Assembly: GCA_003520205.1 (NCBI GenBank)
Contig: DOVG01000024.1
Span: 1-6,553 of the forward strand
DNA from: Lachnospiraceae bacterium
Lineage (GTDB): Bacteria > Bacillota > Clostridia > Lachnospirales > Lachnospiraceae
DNA: 6,553 nucleotides
Direction of reading: 5' to 3'
Part shown: positions 1-5,576 of the stretch, in pieces
How positions within the stretch are numbered: position 1 is the stretch's first letter
How the letters are laid out: each line of letters starts with the position of its first letter
Made by a program: the position numbers and the translations under genes
The notes under the pieces: model-generated
Database searches by the model: none
Told to the model about the DNA's origin: nothing
The model's input: the letters and a program-made list of their open reading frames with translations, nothing else

Positions 1-1216
1 CCTTTGTATATACTACATTATCAGCCTCACGAGCTATACTTGAACCTTCAACATTTACTATTCCAAGTGTTCTCATTCCACTCTGCTTAGCTATCTTAAG
101 AGCTTCCAGACTGTCCGCAGTTTCACCAGACTGGGAAATGATAATCACAAGGGCATTTTTGTTCTCAGGTATTTTTCTGTATCTGAACTCTGAAGCGAGC
201 TCAACTCTTACAGGGAGTTCCACCATATCCTCTATTACATACTGGGATACCATTCCAACATGCCATGCCGAACCACACGCTACTATGTACAGAGAATCTA
301 TACTACGTATGTACTGATCTGTAAGTCCTGCTTCAGAGAGATCGATTTTATTCTTCTTTACAAGTGAATCCAGTGTATCTCTAAGTGCCTGTGGCTGCTC
401 ATATATCTCCTTCATCATATAATGCTTATGGCCATTCTTACCGGCAGCCTTTGCATCCATCTTGATTTCCTTACATTCAAGACTGATTTCTTCTCCATTT
501 ATATCATAAAATGTAACTTCGCCCGGAAGTATTCTGGCTGACTGCTGATTACCTATATAATATACATTTCTTGTATACTCAAGTATTGCCGGAACATCAG
601 ATGCGAGATATGACTCACCCTCTGACACTCCTATTATCATAGGACTGTCCTTTCTAGCAGCATATATCTCTCCAGGATAATCCTTAAACATAAAAAGCAT
701 AGCGTAGCTTCCGCGCACGCTAACCATCATACGGTTTATAGCTTCGATAGGATTCTTTCCATTCTTATTATAATAATAGTCAACCAGCTTTATTCCTACC
801 TCTGTATCAGTATCACTATAAAGCTTATAACCATTCTTCTTCAGTTTTTCTGCTATTTCTTTGTAATTCTCGATGATTCCATTATGAACACCGACTACAT
901 TCATATCTGAATAGTCTACCTTATCCGGATCATATGCACCACTTACATGAGGATGTGCATTTTTCTCATTTGCCTCTCCATGTGTAGCCCATCTGGTATG
1001 TCCTATACCACAGTTACCCTTAAGTTTCTCTCCATCATCTGATTTTTCAATCAGATTACTGAGCTTTCCTGTTGCTTTAAGTATATTTACCTGTCCCTCT
1101 TCGTTGCTGACAGCCATTCCAGCTGAGTCATATCCTCTGTATTCAAGTTTCTTAAGTCCACTAAGTAAAACCTTTGATGCTTCCTCGTGTCCTACAAATC
1201 CAACTATTCCACACAT
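1..1216 (-). CDS. glmS: Glutamine--fructose-6-phosphate aminotransferase, 3' end outside window
   Basis: This gene makes glucosamine-6-phosphate from fructose-6-phosphate and glutamine, the first step of the UDP-GlcNAc pathway for peptidoglycan, in the cytoplasm. About 405 codons are visible of the roughly 600 usual for the family. The protein starts MCGIVGF, so Cys2 becomes the N-terminal nucleophile of the class II glutamine amidotransferase domain. EYRGYDSAG (25-33), HTRWATHG (73-80) and HNGIIEN (111-117) follow in the expected order. The first sugar-isomerase (SIS) domain follows, with SQSGET at 361-366 and GSSIAREAD just before the window edge. A short insertion lies before HNGIIEN (about residues 93-107) relative to the E. 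coli protein as I recall it. The start is fixed by Cys2 and by TAAGGAGG at 1225-1232, 8 bases upstream. The second SIS domain is missing only because the window ends. Confidence 0.97.
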   Translation of the reverse strand, partial: MCGIVGFVGHEEASKVLLSGLKKLEYRGYDSAGMAVSNEEGQVNILKATGKLSNLIEKSDDGEKLKGNCGIGHTRWATHGEANEKNAHPHVSGAYDPDKVDYSDMNVVGVHNGIIENYKEIAEKLKKNGYKLYSDTDTEVGIKLVDYYYNKNGKNPIEAINRMMVSVRGSYAMLFMFKDYPGEIYAARKDSPMIIGVSEGESYLASDVPAILEYTRNVYYIGNQQSARILPGEVTFYDINGEEISLECKEIKMDAKAAGKNGHKHYMMKEIYEQPQALRDTLDSLVKKNKIDLSEAGLTDQYIRSIDSLYIVACGSAWHVGMVSQYVIEDMVELPVRVELASEFRYRKIPENKNALVIIISQSGETADSLEALKIAKQSGMRTLGIVNVEGSSIAREADNVVYTK

Positions 1217-1224
1217 CTGAGTGG

Positions 1225-1232
1225 CCTCCTTA
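1225..1232 (-). promoter_or_regulatory. Ribosome binding site of glmS
   Basis: On the minus strand this reads TAAGGAGG, a near-perfect Shine-Dalgarno sequence 8 bases before the glmS ATG. It fixes the start that gives the MCGIVG N-terminus. Confidence 0.9.
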
Positions 1233-1281
1233 ATAATATATCCATTGTAACGTAACATCAGGTAATCCGTAATTATCAAAT

Positions 1282-1315
1282 AAGGCACTTCGAGCCATAA
1301 AACCCGAAGCGCCTT
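1282..1315 (-). terminator. Strong hairpin in the glmS leader: terminator or attenuator
   Basis: Arms 1282-1294 and 1303-1315 form a 13-pair stem with an 8-base loop (UUUUAUGG on the minus strand). The two imperfect positions are G-U wobbles in minus-strand RNA but A-C mismatches in plus-strand RNA, so the structure is suited to a leftward transcript. The stem ends GUGCCUU and is followed by AUUUGAUAAUU, which is U-rich but broken, so it would be a weak to moderate intrinsic terminator. It lies downstream of both the DUF4037 gene and the predicted glmS promoter. It could therefore end the metY-cysK-DUF4037 transcript, act as an attenuator in the glmS leader, or do both. Confidence 0.5.
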
Positions 1316-1388
1316 TGCCTCACTTTACTAATCACCACATAACACACAGAATGCTCCGCGTCATTACGTTATTTTCTTAATCATAATT

Positions 1389-1416
1389 AGTATAAAGATT
1401 TATTTTTAAAAGTCAA
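1389..1416 (-). promoter_or_regulatory. Sigma-A-type promoter for glmS
   Basis: On the minus strand, TTGACT (-35, at 1411-1416) is separated by 16 bases from TATACT (-10, at 1389-1394). It sits about 30 bases past the DUF4037 stop in very AT-rich DNA. Transcription would start near 1381-1383 and give a glmS leader of about 165 bases. No better promoter is visible between this one and the glmS start. Confidence 0.7.
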
Positions 1417-1446
1417 TAAAAAAATAACTTTATTAAATAATCCATC

Positions 1447-2385
1447 CTATGACACACGAATGACATCTACATATTTTTCCAGATATGGATCCGAATCATT
1501 TATAAGCCTGTTATCATTCATCATAGCAACAATAAGTTCTGCTATTCTCTCTGTGAGAAGAACTACAGGGTCTGAAAGATTCAGATACTTAGGACTATAC
1601 TTCTTTCCTTCCCATACACTCTTATCTCCGGTCGTATCAGCCAGCTCCTTAATCCACCGCGAGAATCTTCCATCCTCATCAAGTTCTGATAATCTTCTGT
1701 AAGTCCACTTATAATAAGGTGGAAATTCACGCTTCATTAGAAAGAAAAGCTGCATAGCTGCCTGAAGTCCTTCCAAATGTGCCATACGAGCAGCTACTAT
1801 ATCACCTCTCGACATACATCTGGCATAATTCACCTGAAGAGCAGCAGAGAATTTGTGAAGCTCATTTATGATTCTTACTTTCCATACTCTGTCGGGATAA
1901 TAATCCAGAAGGAGCTTCCTAAATGCTGTAAAAACACCCGGATCATCTCTAAAAACCTCGCCATTAACTGCTGTAGCGAGAGTATTATGATCAAGTCTGA
2001 ACCATTCCTCTTCGCTAAGCTCCGCCTTCTCAGCATCACAAGCTATACCTAATATATTGGAGTAAAACCCATTTACCGTCATGACTCCCCGACGTTCACT
2101 CAGCCTCACTGTAAGATTATTCCCCGGTATCGACCTTATCAGATTATCATACTCCTGACTCAGTCTGTCACCGAACTCTTTTCTATCCTTATTTGTCAGC
2201 CACATAACTACACCGGTTCCAAAATCATGGTCCCTGGAAATGAAGTCATCATAACCAAAGCAGTCAGAACCCTCTCCGACGATTCCGACTGCTATCCTGT
2301 TCTCATATTCTTTAAATTTATCCCTAATCAGGGCAGCCACCTGATTTTCATAAAATCGGCGGCTGCCCTCATATGATTTACCCAT
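1447..2385 (-). CDS. DUF4037 family protein with nucleotidyltransferase-like motif
   Basis: The 312-residue protein resembles the DUF4037 family, whose function I do not know. Near the N-terminus it carries G39-S40, eleven residues, then D52-H53-D54-F55. This fits the GS...DxD pattern of the nucleotidyltransferase fold, in which the two Asp bind metal. The rest looks mainly helical, with aromatic- and charge-rich stretches, and I see no signal peptide or membrane segment, so it should be cytoplasmic. The ATG is only 9 bases after the cysK stop, with a TAAAGGA ribosome site overlapping that stop, so it is almost certainly co-transcribed with metY and cysK. The operon position suggests a link to sulfur amino acid metabolism or simple read-through. 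The transferred nucleotide and the target are unknown. Confidence 0.8.
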   Translation of the reverse strand: MGKSYEGSRRFYENQVAALIRDKFKEYENRIAVGIVGEGSDCFGYDDFISRDHDFGTGVVMWLTNKDRKEFGDRLSQEYDNLIRSIPGNNLTVRLSERRGVMTVNGFYSNILGIACDAEKAELSEEEWFRLDHNTLATAVNGEVFRDDPGVFTAFRKLLLDYYPDRVWKVRIINELHKFSAALQVNYARCMSRGDIVAARMAHLEGLQAAMQLFFLMKREFPPYYKWTYRRLSELDEDGRFSRWIKELADTTGDKSVWEGKKYSPKYLNLSDPVVLLTERIAELIVAMMNDNRLINDSDPYLEKYVDVIRVS

Positions 2386-2394
2386 AAATATCCT

Positions 2395-3324
2395 TTAATT
2401 AAACAAAGCTGTTGAATAATATCTGTCTCCACTATCCGGAAGAAGTGCCACAATAACTTTACCCTTATTTTCCGGTCTCTTAGCAAGTTCAATAGCTCCA
2501 TAAAGAGCTGCTCCGGAAGATATACCAACTGATATTCCTTCCTTCTTGGCAAGATACTTGGCAGTTTCAAATGCATTCTCATTTGGTGCCTTAAATATCT
2601 CATCATAAATCTTAGTATTTAATACATCCGGTACAAAACCTGCTCCGATACCCTGAATCTTATGAGCTCCGGCTTTTCCTTCAGAAAGTACCGGTGAACT
2701 CTCCGGTTCGAGTGCTACTACCTTAACTGCAGGATTCTTCTCCTTCAGATACTCTCCTACACCTGTTACAGTTCCACCTGTACCTACACCTGCTATAAAT
2801 ATATCTACATTTCCATCTGTATCATTCCAGATTTCCGGACCTGTAGTTGCTCTGTGAATAGCAGGATTTGCAGGATTCACAAACTGTCCAGGGATAAAGC
2901 TGTCAGGTATTTCTGATGCAAGTTCATTTGCCTTCTCGATTGCACCCTTCATACCCTTTGTACCCTCTGTAAGTACTATCTCAGCGCCATAAGCCTTGAG
3001 TATATTTCTTCTTTCAACGCTCATAGTTTCAGGCATGGTAAGAATAATTCTATAACCCTTTGATGCTGCTATAGAAGCAAGACCTATACCTGTATTACCG
3101 CTGGTAGGCTCTATTATTACTGATCCTTCCTTCAGAAGTCCCTTCTTCTCAGCGTCTTCTATCATAGCCTTGGCGATACGATCCTTTACGCTTCCTGCCG
3201 GATTCAGATACTCCAGCTTAACAAGAATTGTTGCTTCAAGTCCAAGATCTTTCTCTATATTTGCCACTTCAACAAGTGGTGTATTACCTATAAGTTCAGT
3301 TGTACCTTTAAATATTCTACTCAT
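2395..3324 (-). CDS. cysK: Cysteine synthase (O-acetylserine sulfhydrylase A)
   Basis: A cytoplasmic PLP enzyme that makes L-cysteine from O-acetylserine and sulfide. It has 309 residues, the usual family length. The PLP lysine is K47 in NPAGSVKDR, the substrate loop is TSGNTG at 74-79, the family motif QFVNPANPAIH is at 147-157, the PLP-phosphate loop GVGTGGT is at 179-185, GISSGAA is at 267-273, and PDSGDRYYST closes the C-terminus. All key residues are present and no regulatory CBS domain is attached, so this is a sulfhydrylase and not cystathionine beta-synthase. TAAGGAGA at 3333-3340 lies 8 bases before the ATG. The gene follows metY by 52 bases with no clear promoter or terminator between, so it should share the attenuated metY transcript. 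In Bacillus, CysK also partners the Rrf2 regulator CymR. An Rrf2 gene lies nearby here, but such a complex is only a possibility. Confidence 0.96.
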   Translation of the reverse strand: MSRIFKGTTELIGNTPLVEVANIEKDLGLEATILVKLEYLNPAGSVKDRIAKAMIEDAEKKGLLKEGSVIIEPTSGNTGIGLASIAASKGYRIILTMPETMSVERRNILKAYGAEIVLTEGTKGMKGAIEKANELASEIPDSFIPGQFVNPANPAIHRATTGPEIWNDTDGNVDIFIAGVGTGGTVTGVGEYLKEKNPAVKVVALEPESSPVLSEGKAGAHKIQGIGAGFVPDVLNTKIYDEIFKAPNENAFETAKYLAKKEGISVGISSGAALYGAIELAKRPENKGKVIVALLPDSGDRYYSTALFN

Positions 3325-3376
3325 ATGTTTTTTCTCCTTAAATATATTTTCCAGGAGGGCATAATGTCCTTATGTT

Positions 3377-4657
3377 CTATATAGCTGCAAATGCATTATC
3401 CAGATCAGCGATTATATCATCTATATGTTCAGTACCTATAGACAGTCTTATAGTACTCTGCTTGATTCCATTATTAAGAAGTTCCTCATCAGACAGCTGT
3501 GAATGTGTAGTTGATGCCGGATGTATAACAAGACTCTTTACATCAGCAACATTTGCAAGTATGGAGAATATCTTCAAACTGTCTATAAACTTCCATGCCT
3601 CTTCTCTTCCGCCTTTTATCTCAAATGTGAAGATAGAACCACCACCATTCGGGAAGTACTTCTTATAGAGGTCATGATTAGGATGTTCCTCAAGAAGTGG
3701 ATGATTTACTTTCTCAACCTTCGGATGATTTGCCAGATACTCTACTACCTTCTTTGCATTTTCCGAATGTCTCTCAAGTCTGAGGGACAGAGTCTCTACT
3801 CCCTGAAGAAGTATAAATGCATTGAAAGGTGATATGGTAGCTCCTGTATCACGAAGAAGGATTGCTCTTATATATGTAACGAAAGCTGCCGGTCCAACAG
3901 CATCATAGAAGGATATTCCGTGATAGCTTGGATTTGGAGCTGCAATATTCGGGAACTTACCCGAAGCTGCCCAGTCATACTTTCCTGACTCAACTATGAT
4001 ACCACCTAAAGTAGTTCCATGTCCACCCAGAAACTTTGTTGCTGAATGAATTACTATATCTGCTCCATACTCTATAGGTCTTATGAGATATGGTGTTCCA
4101 AAAGTATTATCTATAGCAAGTGGAAGTCCAGCCTCATGTGCTATCTTAGCTATAGCCTCTATATCAGGAATATCACTGTTAGGATTACCAAGTGTTTCAA
4201 GGAATATAGCACGTGTATCTTCCTGAATTGCTGCCTTTACTTCATCCAGATTGTTAGTATCAACAAATGTAGTCTTTATACCATACTGTGTAAATGTATG
4301 CTCCAGGAGGTTGTATGTTCCACCATAGATAGTCTTCTGCGCTACTATGTGACCACCATTTGCTGCAAGAGCCTGTATGGTGTATGCAATAGCTGCTGCA
4401 CCGGATGCTACGGCAAGTGCTGCACTTCCACCCTCAAGAGCTGCAATTCTTTCTTCAAGAACTCCCTGAGTTGAATTGGTAAGTCTTCCATATATATTTC
4501 CTGCATCAGCCAGACCAAATCTATCAGCTGCATGTTTAGCATTATGGAATGTATAAGCAGCCGTCTGATATATAGGAACTGCTCTCGAATCAGTTGCCGG
4601 GTCTGACTGTTCCTGTCCTGCGTGTACCTGTAAAGTTTCAAATCTATAATCGCTCAT
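3377..4657 (-). CDS. metY: O-acetylhomoserine sulfhydrylase (Cys/Met metabolism PLP enzyme)
   Basis: This enzyme makes homocysteine from O-acetylhomoserine and sulfide, feeding methionine synthesis. It is a cytoplasmic PLP enzyme of the Cys/Met metabolism family. From the ATG at 4657 it has 426 residues, typical for MetY and longer than MetB or MetC. Seen in order: Y56-G57-R58 (contacts to the neighbouring subunit's PLP phosphate), SGAAA at 85-89, Y111 stacking on the cofactor, D183 in IDNTFGTPY, the PLP lysine K208 in HSATKFLGGHG, and a late IRLSIGTE arginine motif. A longer reading from 4714 would add 19 residues, but they would be encoded by the leader terminator loop, its 3' arm, the U-tract and the ribosome site. 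The 4657 start has AAGGAG 9-10 bases upstream and gives the typical MSDYRFETLQVHAG start. It is the first structural gene of the operon. Confidence 0.95.
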   Translation of the reverse strand: MSDYRFETLQVHAGQEQSDPATDSRAVPIYQTAAYTFHNAKHAADRFGLADAGNIYGRLTNSTQGVLEERIAALEGGSAALAVASGAAAIAYTIQALAANGGHIVAQKTIYGGTYNLLEHTFTQYGIKTTFVDTNNLDEVKAAIQEDTRAIFLETLGNPNSDIPDIEAIAKIAHEAGLPLAIDNTFGTPYLIRPIEYGADIVIHSATKFLGGHGTTLGGIIVESGKYDWAASGKFPNIAAPNPSYHGISFYDAVGPAAFVTYIRAILLRDTGATISPFNAFILLQGVETLSLRLERHSENAKKVVEYLANHPKVEKVNHPLLEEHPNHDLYKKYFPNGGGSIFTFEIKGGREEAWKFIDSLKIFSILANVADVKSLVIHPASTTHSQLSDEELLNNGIKQSTIRLSIGTEHIDDIIADLDNAFAAI

Positions 4658-4690
4658 TTTCTTTTTCTCCTTTTTTCTATTACCTTTAAT

Positions 4691-4727
4691 AAACAAAAAG
4701 CCCAGGTGGCTCAATTAGCTCCCGGGC
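4691..4727 (-). terminator. Intrinsic terminator in the metY leader (attenuator)
   Basis: In minus-strand RNA, GCCCGGG (4727-4721) pairs with CCUGGGC (4706-4700), seven pairs with one G-U. A further GCU/AGC helix caps it with a 5-base loop. UUUUUGUUU follows at 4699-4691. This is a textbook intrinsic terminator placed just after the leader peptide stop and about 34 bases before the metY ATG. No complete gene ends immediately upstream other than the leader peptide, so its job must be conditional termination of the metY transcript. Confidence 0.9.
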
Positions 4728-4803
4728 AGATAGTCAGGTAATTATATCCTTGAGGCGTCTACATCGACACTTCAACAAACCAGCCATACCTTGTGCCCGG
4801 GAG
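4719..4803 (-). promoter_or_regulatory. Antiterminator pairing of the metY attenuator
   Basis: Segment B, CUCCCGGGCA (4803-4794), lies inside the leader peptide gene at codons 17-20. It is exactly complementary over 10 bases to segment D, UGCCCGGGAG (4728-4719), which contains the 5' arm of the terminator. The B:D helix can be extended by AGGUA (4791-4787) pairing with UACCU (4740-4736). B:D and the terminator helix use the same bases, so only one can form. This is the mutually exclusive pair expected of a transcription attenuator. Confidence 0.8.
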
Positions 4804-4853
4804 TTCTGCATTCGACAACACATCATACAGTTATCATTTACTGAATATCTCAT
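4734..4853 (-). CDS. Cys/Met-rich leader peptide (39 aa) of the metY-cysK operon
   Basis: A 39-codon open frame begins at an ATG 7 bases after a perfect AGGAGG (4861-4866) and ends in TGA at 4736-4734, six bases before the terminator 5' arm. The peptide has five Cys (residues 9, 12, 13, 29, 31, all UGU) and five Met (1, 10, 11, 15, 23), concentrated in CMMCCRM at 9-15 and KCRCRR at 28-33. It has no signal peptide or membrane segment and is basic toward the C-terminus. The gene lies wholly within the leader RNA of an operon for homocysteine and cysteine synthesis and contains the antiterminator segment at codons 17-20. I infer a regulatory peptide whose translation speed through Cys/Met codons senses charged tRNA. 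An alternative is a small functional Cys-rich (thiol- or metal-binding) peptide. I know of no named family for it. Confidence 0.82.
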   Translation of the reverse strand: MRYSVNDNCMMCCRMQNSRAQGMAGLLKCRCRRLKDIIT

Positions 4854-4864
4854 TTTCACGCCTC
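4752..4864 (-). repeat. Inverted repeat pairing the leader peptide ribosome site with its distal codons
   Basis: GAGGCGU at 4864-4858, which overlaps the 3' part of the Shine-Dalgarno AGGAGG, is exactly complementary to ACGCCUC at 4758-4752 (codons 32-34 of the leader peptide). Pairing would partly hide the ribosome site and would enclose antiterminator segment B, so it competes topologically with B:D. It may act as the default fold that favours termination when the leader is not translated. Seven bases is short, so this pairing is less certain than the B:D pairing. Confidence 0.45.
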
Positions 4865-4918
4865 CTCTCTAATTCTTACTCAGGGAATTCATATCCCTTT
4901 GTTTTATCGACAATACGA

Positions 4919-4947
4919 ATAATATCACTAAACACCTACTCAGTCAA
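4919..4947 (-). promoter_or_regulatory. Sigma-A-type promoter of the metY-cysK operon
   Basis: On the minus strand TTGACT (4942-4947), a 17-base spacer and TATTAT (4919-4924) form a strong promoter. Transcription would start near 4911-4913, giving about 58 bases before the leader peptide ATG and roughly 255 bases before metY. Confidence 0.82.
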
Positions 4948-4952
4948 TAGGT
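4934..4952. promoter_or_regulatory. Candidate operator palindrome over the metY -35 box
   Basis: Read on the minus strand, ACCTATTGACTGAGTAGGT is an imperfect palindrome with 7 of 9 positions symmetrical, including perfect ACCTA/TAGGT ends. It fully covers the -35 hexamer, so a bound protein should block initiation. The divergent Rrf2 gene at 5089 encodes the obvious candidate binder. I cannot match the site to a published Rrf2, CymR or IscR consensus with confidence. Confidence 0.5.
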
Positions 4953-4991
4953 CTTATTATCGTATATTTCATGAGCCGGTTATAATTTTTT

Positions 4992-5020
4992 TTGATAACT
5001 AAAATTTGTTGGAGTATAAT
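4992..5020 (+). promoter_or_regulatory. Sigma-A-type promoter of the Rrf2 regulator gene
   Basis: TTGATA (4992-4997), a 17-base spacer and a perfect TATAAT (5015-5020). It faces away from the metY promoter, with the two -35 boxes about 45 bases apart. Transcription should start near 5027 and give a leader of about 60 bases. Confidence 0.85.
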
Positions 5021-5044
5021 GACATAAGTGAGATTTTATAAGAA

Positions 5045-5058
5045 ACGGAACAATCCGT
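5045..5058 (+). repeat. Short perfect inverted repeat in the Rrf2 gene leader
   Basis: ACGGA, four bases (ACAA), TCCGT. It lies about 20 bases after the predicted transcription start and 30 bases before the ATG. It could be a small RNA hairpin or a protein site for autoregulation. It does not resemble the palindrome at 4934-4952, so I do not claim the same binder. Confidence 0.35.
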
Positions 5059-5088
5059 AAAAAGAATTATAGAGGAAGGGCAGTTACA

Positions 5089-5487
5089 ATGATATCAACA
5101 AGAGGGCGTTACGCCATCAGAGTTATGATAGATCTTGCAGAAAATATGGATAAAGGACCTATTCCATTAAAAGATATAGCCTCAAGACAGGATATCTCCA
5201 AGAAATACCTTGAGATAATCGTGAAAGACCTTGTCAATGCCAAGCTTGTTATAAGTACAAACGGCAGAAATGGTGGGTACAAGCTAAGCCGTACTCCGCA
5301 GGAATATACTGTAGGTGAGATTATTGAAATAGCAGAAGGTTCTCTTTCTCCCGTAGCATGCCTTGCCGATAAAAGCTACGATTGTAAAAGAAAGGGTATA
5401 TGTAAAACCCTTCCCATGTGGTTAGAATACGATCAAATGATTCACGATTTCTTTTTCTCAAAAAAATTATCTGATATAGTAGCTTGA
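5089..5487 (+). CDS. Rrf2 family transcriptional regulator, probable cysteine or Fe-S responsive
   Basis: A 132-residue DNA-binding protein of the Rrf2 family (CymR, IscR and NsrR are relatives), typical in length. The winged helix-turn-helix covers about residues 1-80: RGRYAIRVMIDLA (5-17), the recognition helix region ISKKYLEIIVKDL (36-48) and the wing GRNGGYKLSR (59-68). The segment YTVGEIIEIAEG (73-84) leads to C91, C99 and C105. These correspond to the three cysteines that hold the Fe-S cluster in IscR, although the first gap is seven residues rather than five. The ATG follows AGAGGAAGG by about 9 bases. The gene is divergent from metY-cysK, and a palindrome covers that operon's -35 box, so control of sulfur assimilation is the likely role. 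Whether it senses Fe-S status, cysteine or a CysK partner cannot be decided from sequence. Family confidence is high, target confidence moderate. Confidence 0.93.
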   Translation: MISTRGRYAIRVMIDLAENMDKGPIPLKDIASRQDISKKYLEIIVKDLVNAKLVISTNGRNGGYKLSRTPQEYTVGEIIEIAEGSLSPVACLADKSYDCKRKGICKTLPMWLEYDQMIHDFFFSKKLSDIVA

Positions 5488-5512
5488 TTGAAGTAGCGTC
5501 AGGTGTTATAGT
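5484..5512 (+). promoter_or_regulatory. Probable promoter of the phosphofructokinase gene
   Basis: TTGATT (5484-5489) overlaps the Rrf2 stop codon. A 17-base spacer and TATAGT (5507-5512) follow. Transcription would start near 5519, about 58 bases before the next ATG. No terminator is visible after the Rrf2 gene, so read-through from its promoter is also possible. The heptamer CAGGTGT occurs twice, at 5500 and 5516, on either side of the -10. Confidence 0.55.
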
Positions 5513-5576
5513 AGCCAGGTGTGTTGAACTTACATTGCAATATACAACTATAACAAATAAGGAGATTCAAAAACAC

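Noticed and set aside
1332..1364. Ten-codon frame in the glmS leader (MTRSILCVMW)
   Set aside because: It lacks a convincing ribosome binding site and has no amino acid enrichment that would make sense for glmS, so I do not call it a leader peptide.
1217..1383. glmS ribozyme-riboswitch in the glmS leader
   Set aside because: The conserved core that I recall for the ribozyme is not visible and the leader is short for it. A covariance-model search would settle the matter.
4046..4474. 142-codon plus-strand frame opposite metY
   Set aside because: It lies entirely antisense inside metY, has an implausible Cys/Tyr/Ser-rich composition and no ribosome site. It is a shadow of metY.
4658..4714. Upstream in-frame start of metY at 4714 adding 19 residues
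   Set aside because: The added codons would be read from the attenuator's terminator loop and 3' arm, the U-tract and the metY ribosome site. No Shine-Dalgarno precedes 4714, while 4657 has one and gives the family-typical N-terminus.
4880..4900. Small hairpin GGGA...TCCC around GAATTC near the 5' end of the metY leader RNA
   Set aside because: Only four base pairs with a long loop. It may stabilise the 5' end but is too weak to list as a feature.
4691..4912. SAM-I riboswitch or T-box upstream of metY
   Set aside because: I looked for the SAM-I core (GAUGAAACC/GGCAACC type motifs) and the T-box antiterminator sequence (GGGUGGNACCGCG type) on the minus strand and found neither. The leader is instead explained by a translated peptide plus antiterminator and terminator.
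4793..5002. 69-codon plus-strand frame across the divergent promoter region
   Set aside because: It runs antisense to the leader peptide and through both promoters, with no ribosome site and low-complexity composition.
5500..5522. Direct repeat CAGGTGT on either side of the phosphofructokinase -10 box
   Set aside because: Two copies of a heptamer 16 bases apart could be a regulator site, but nothing else supports it and chance is a fair explanation.
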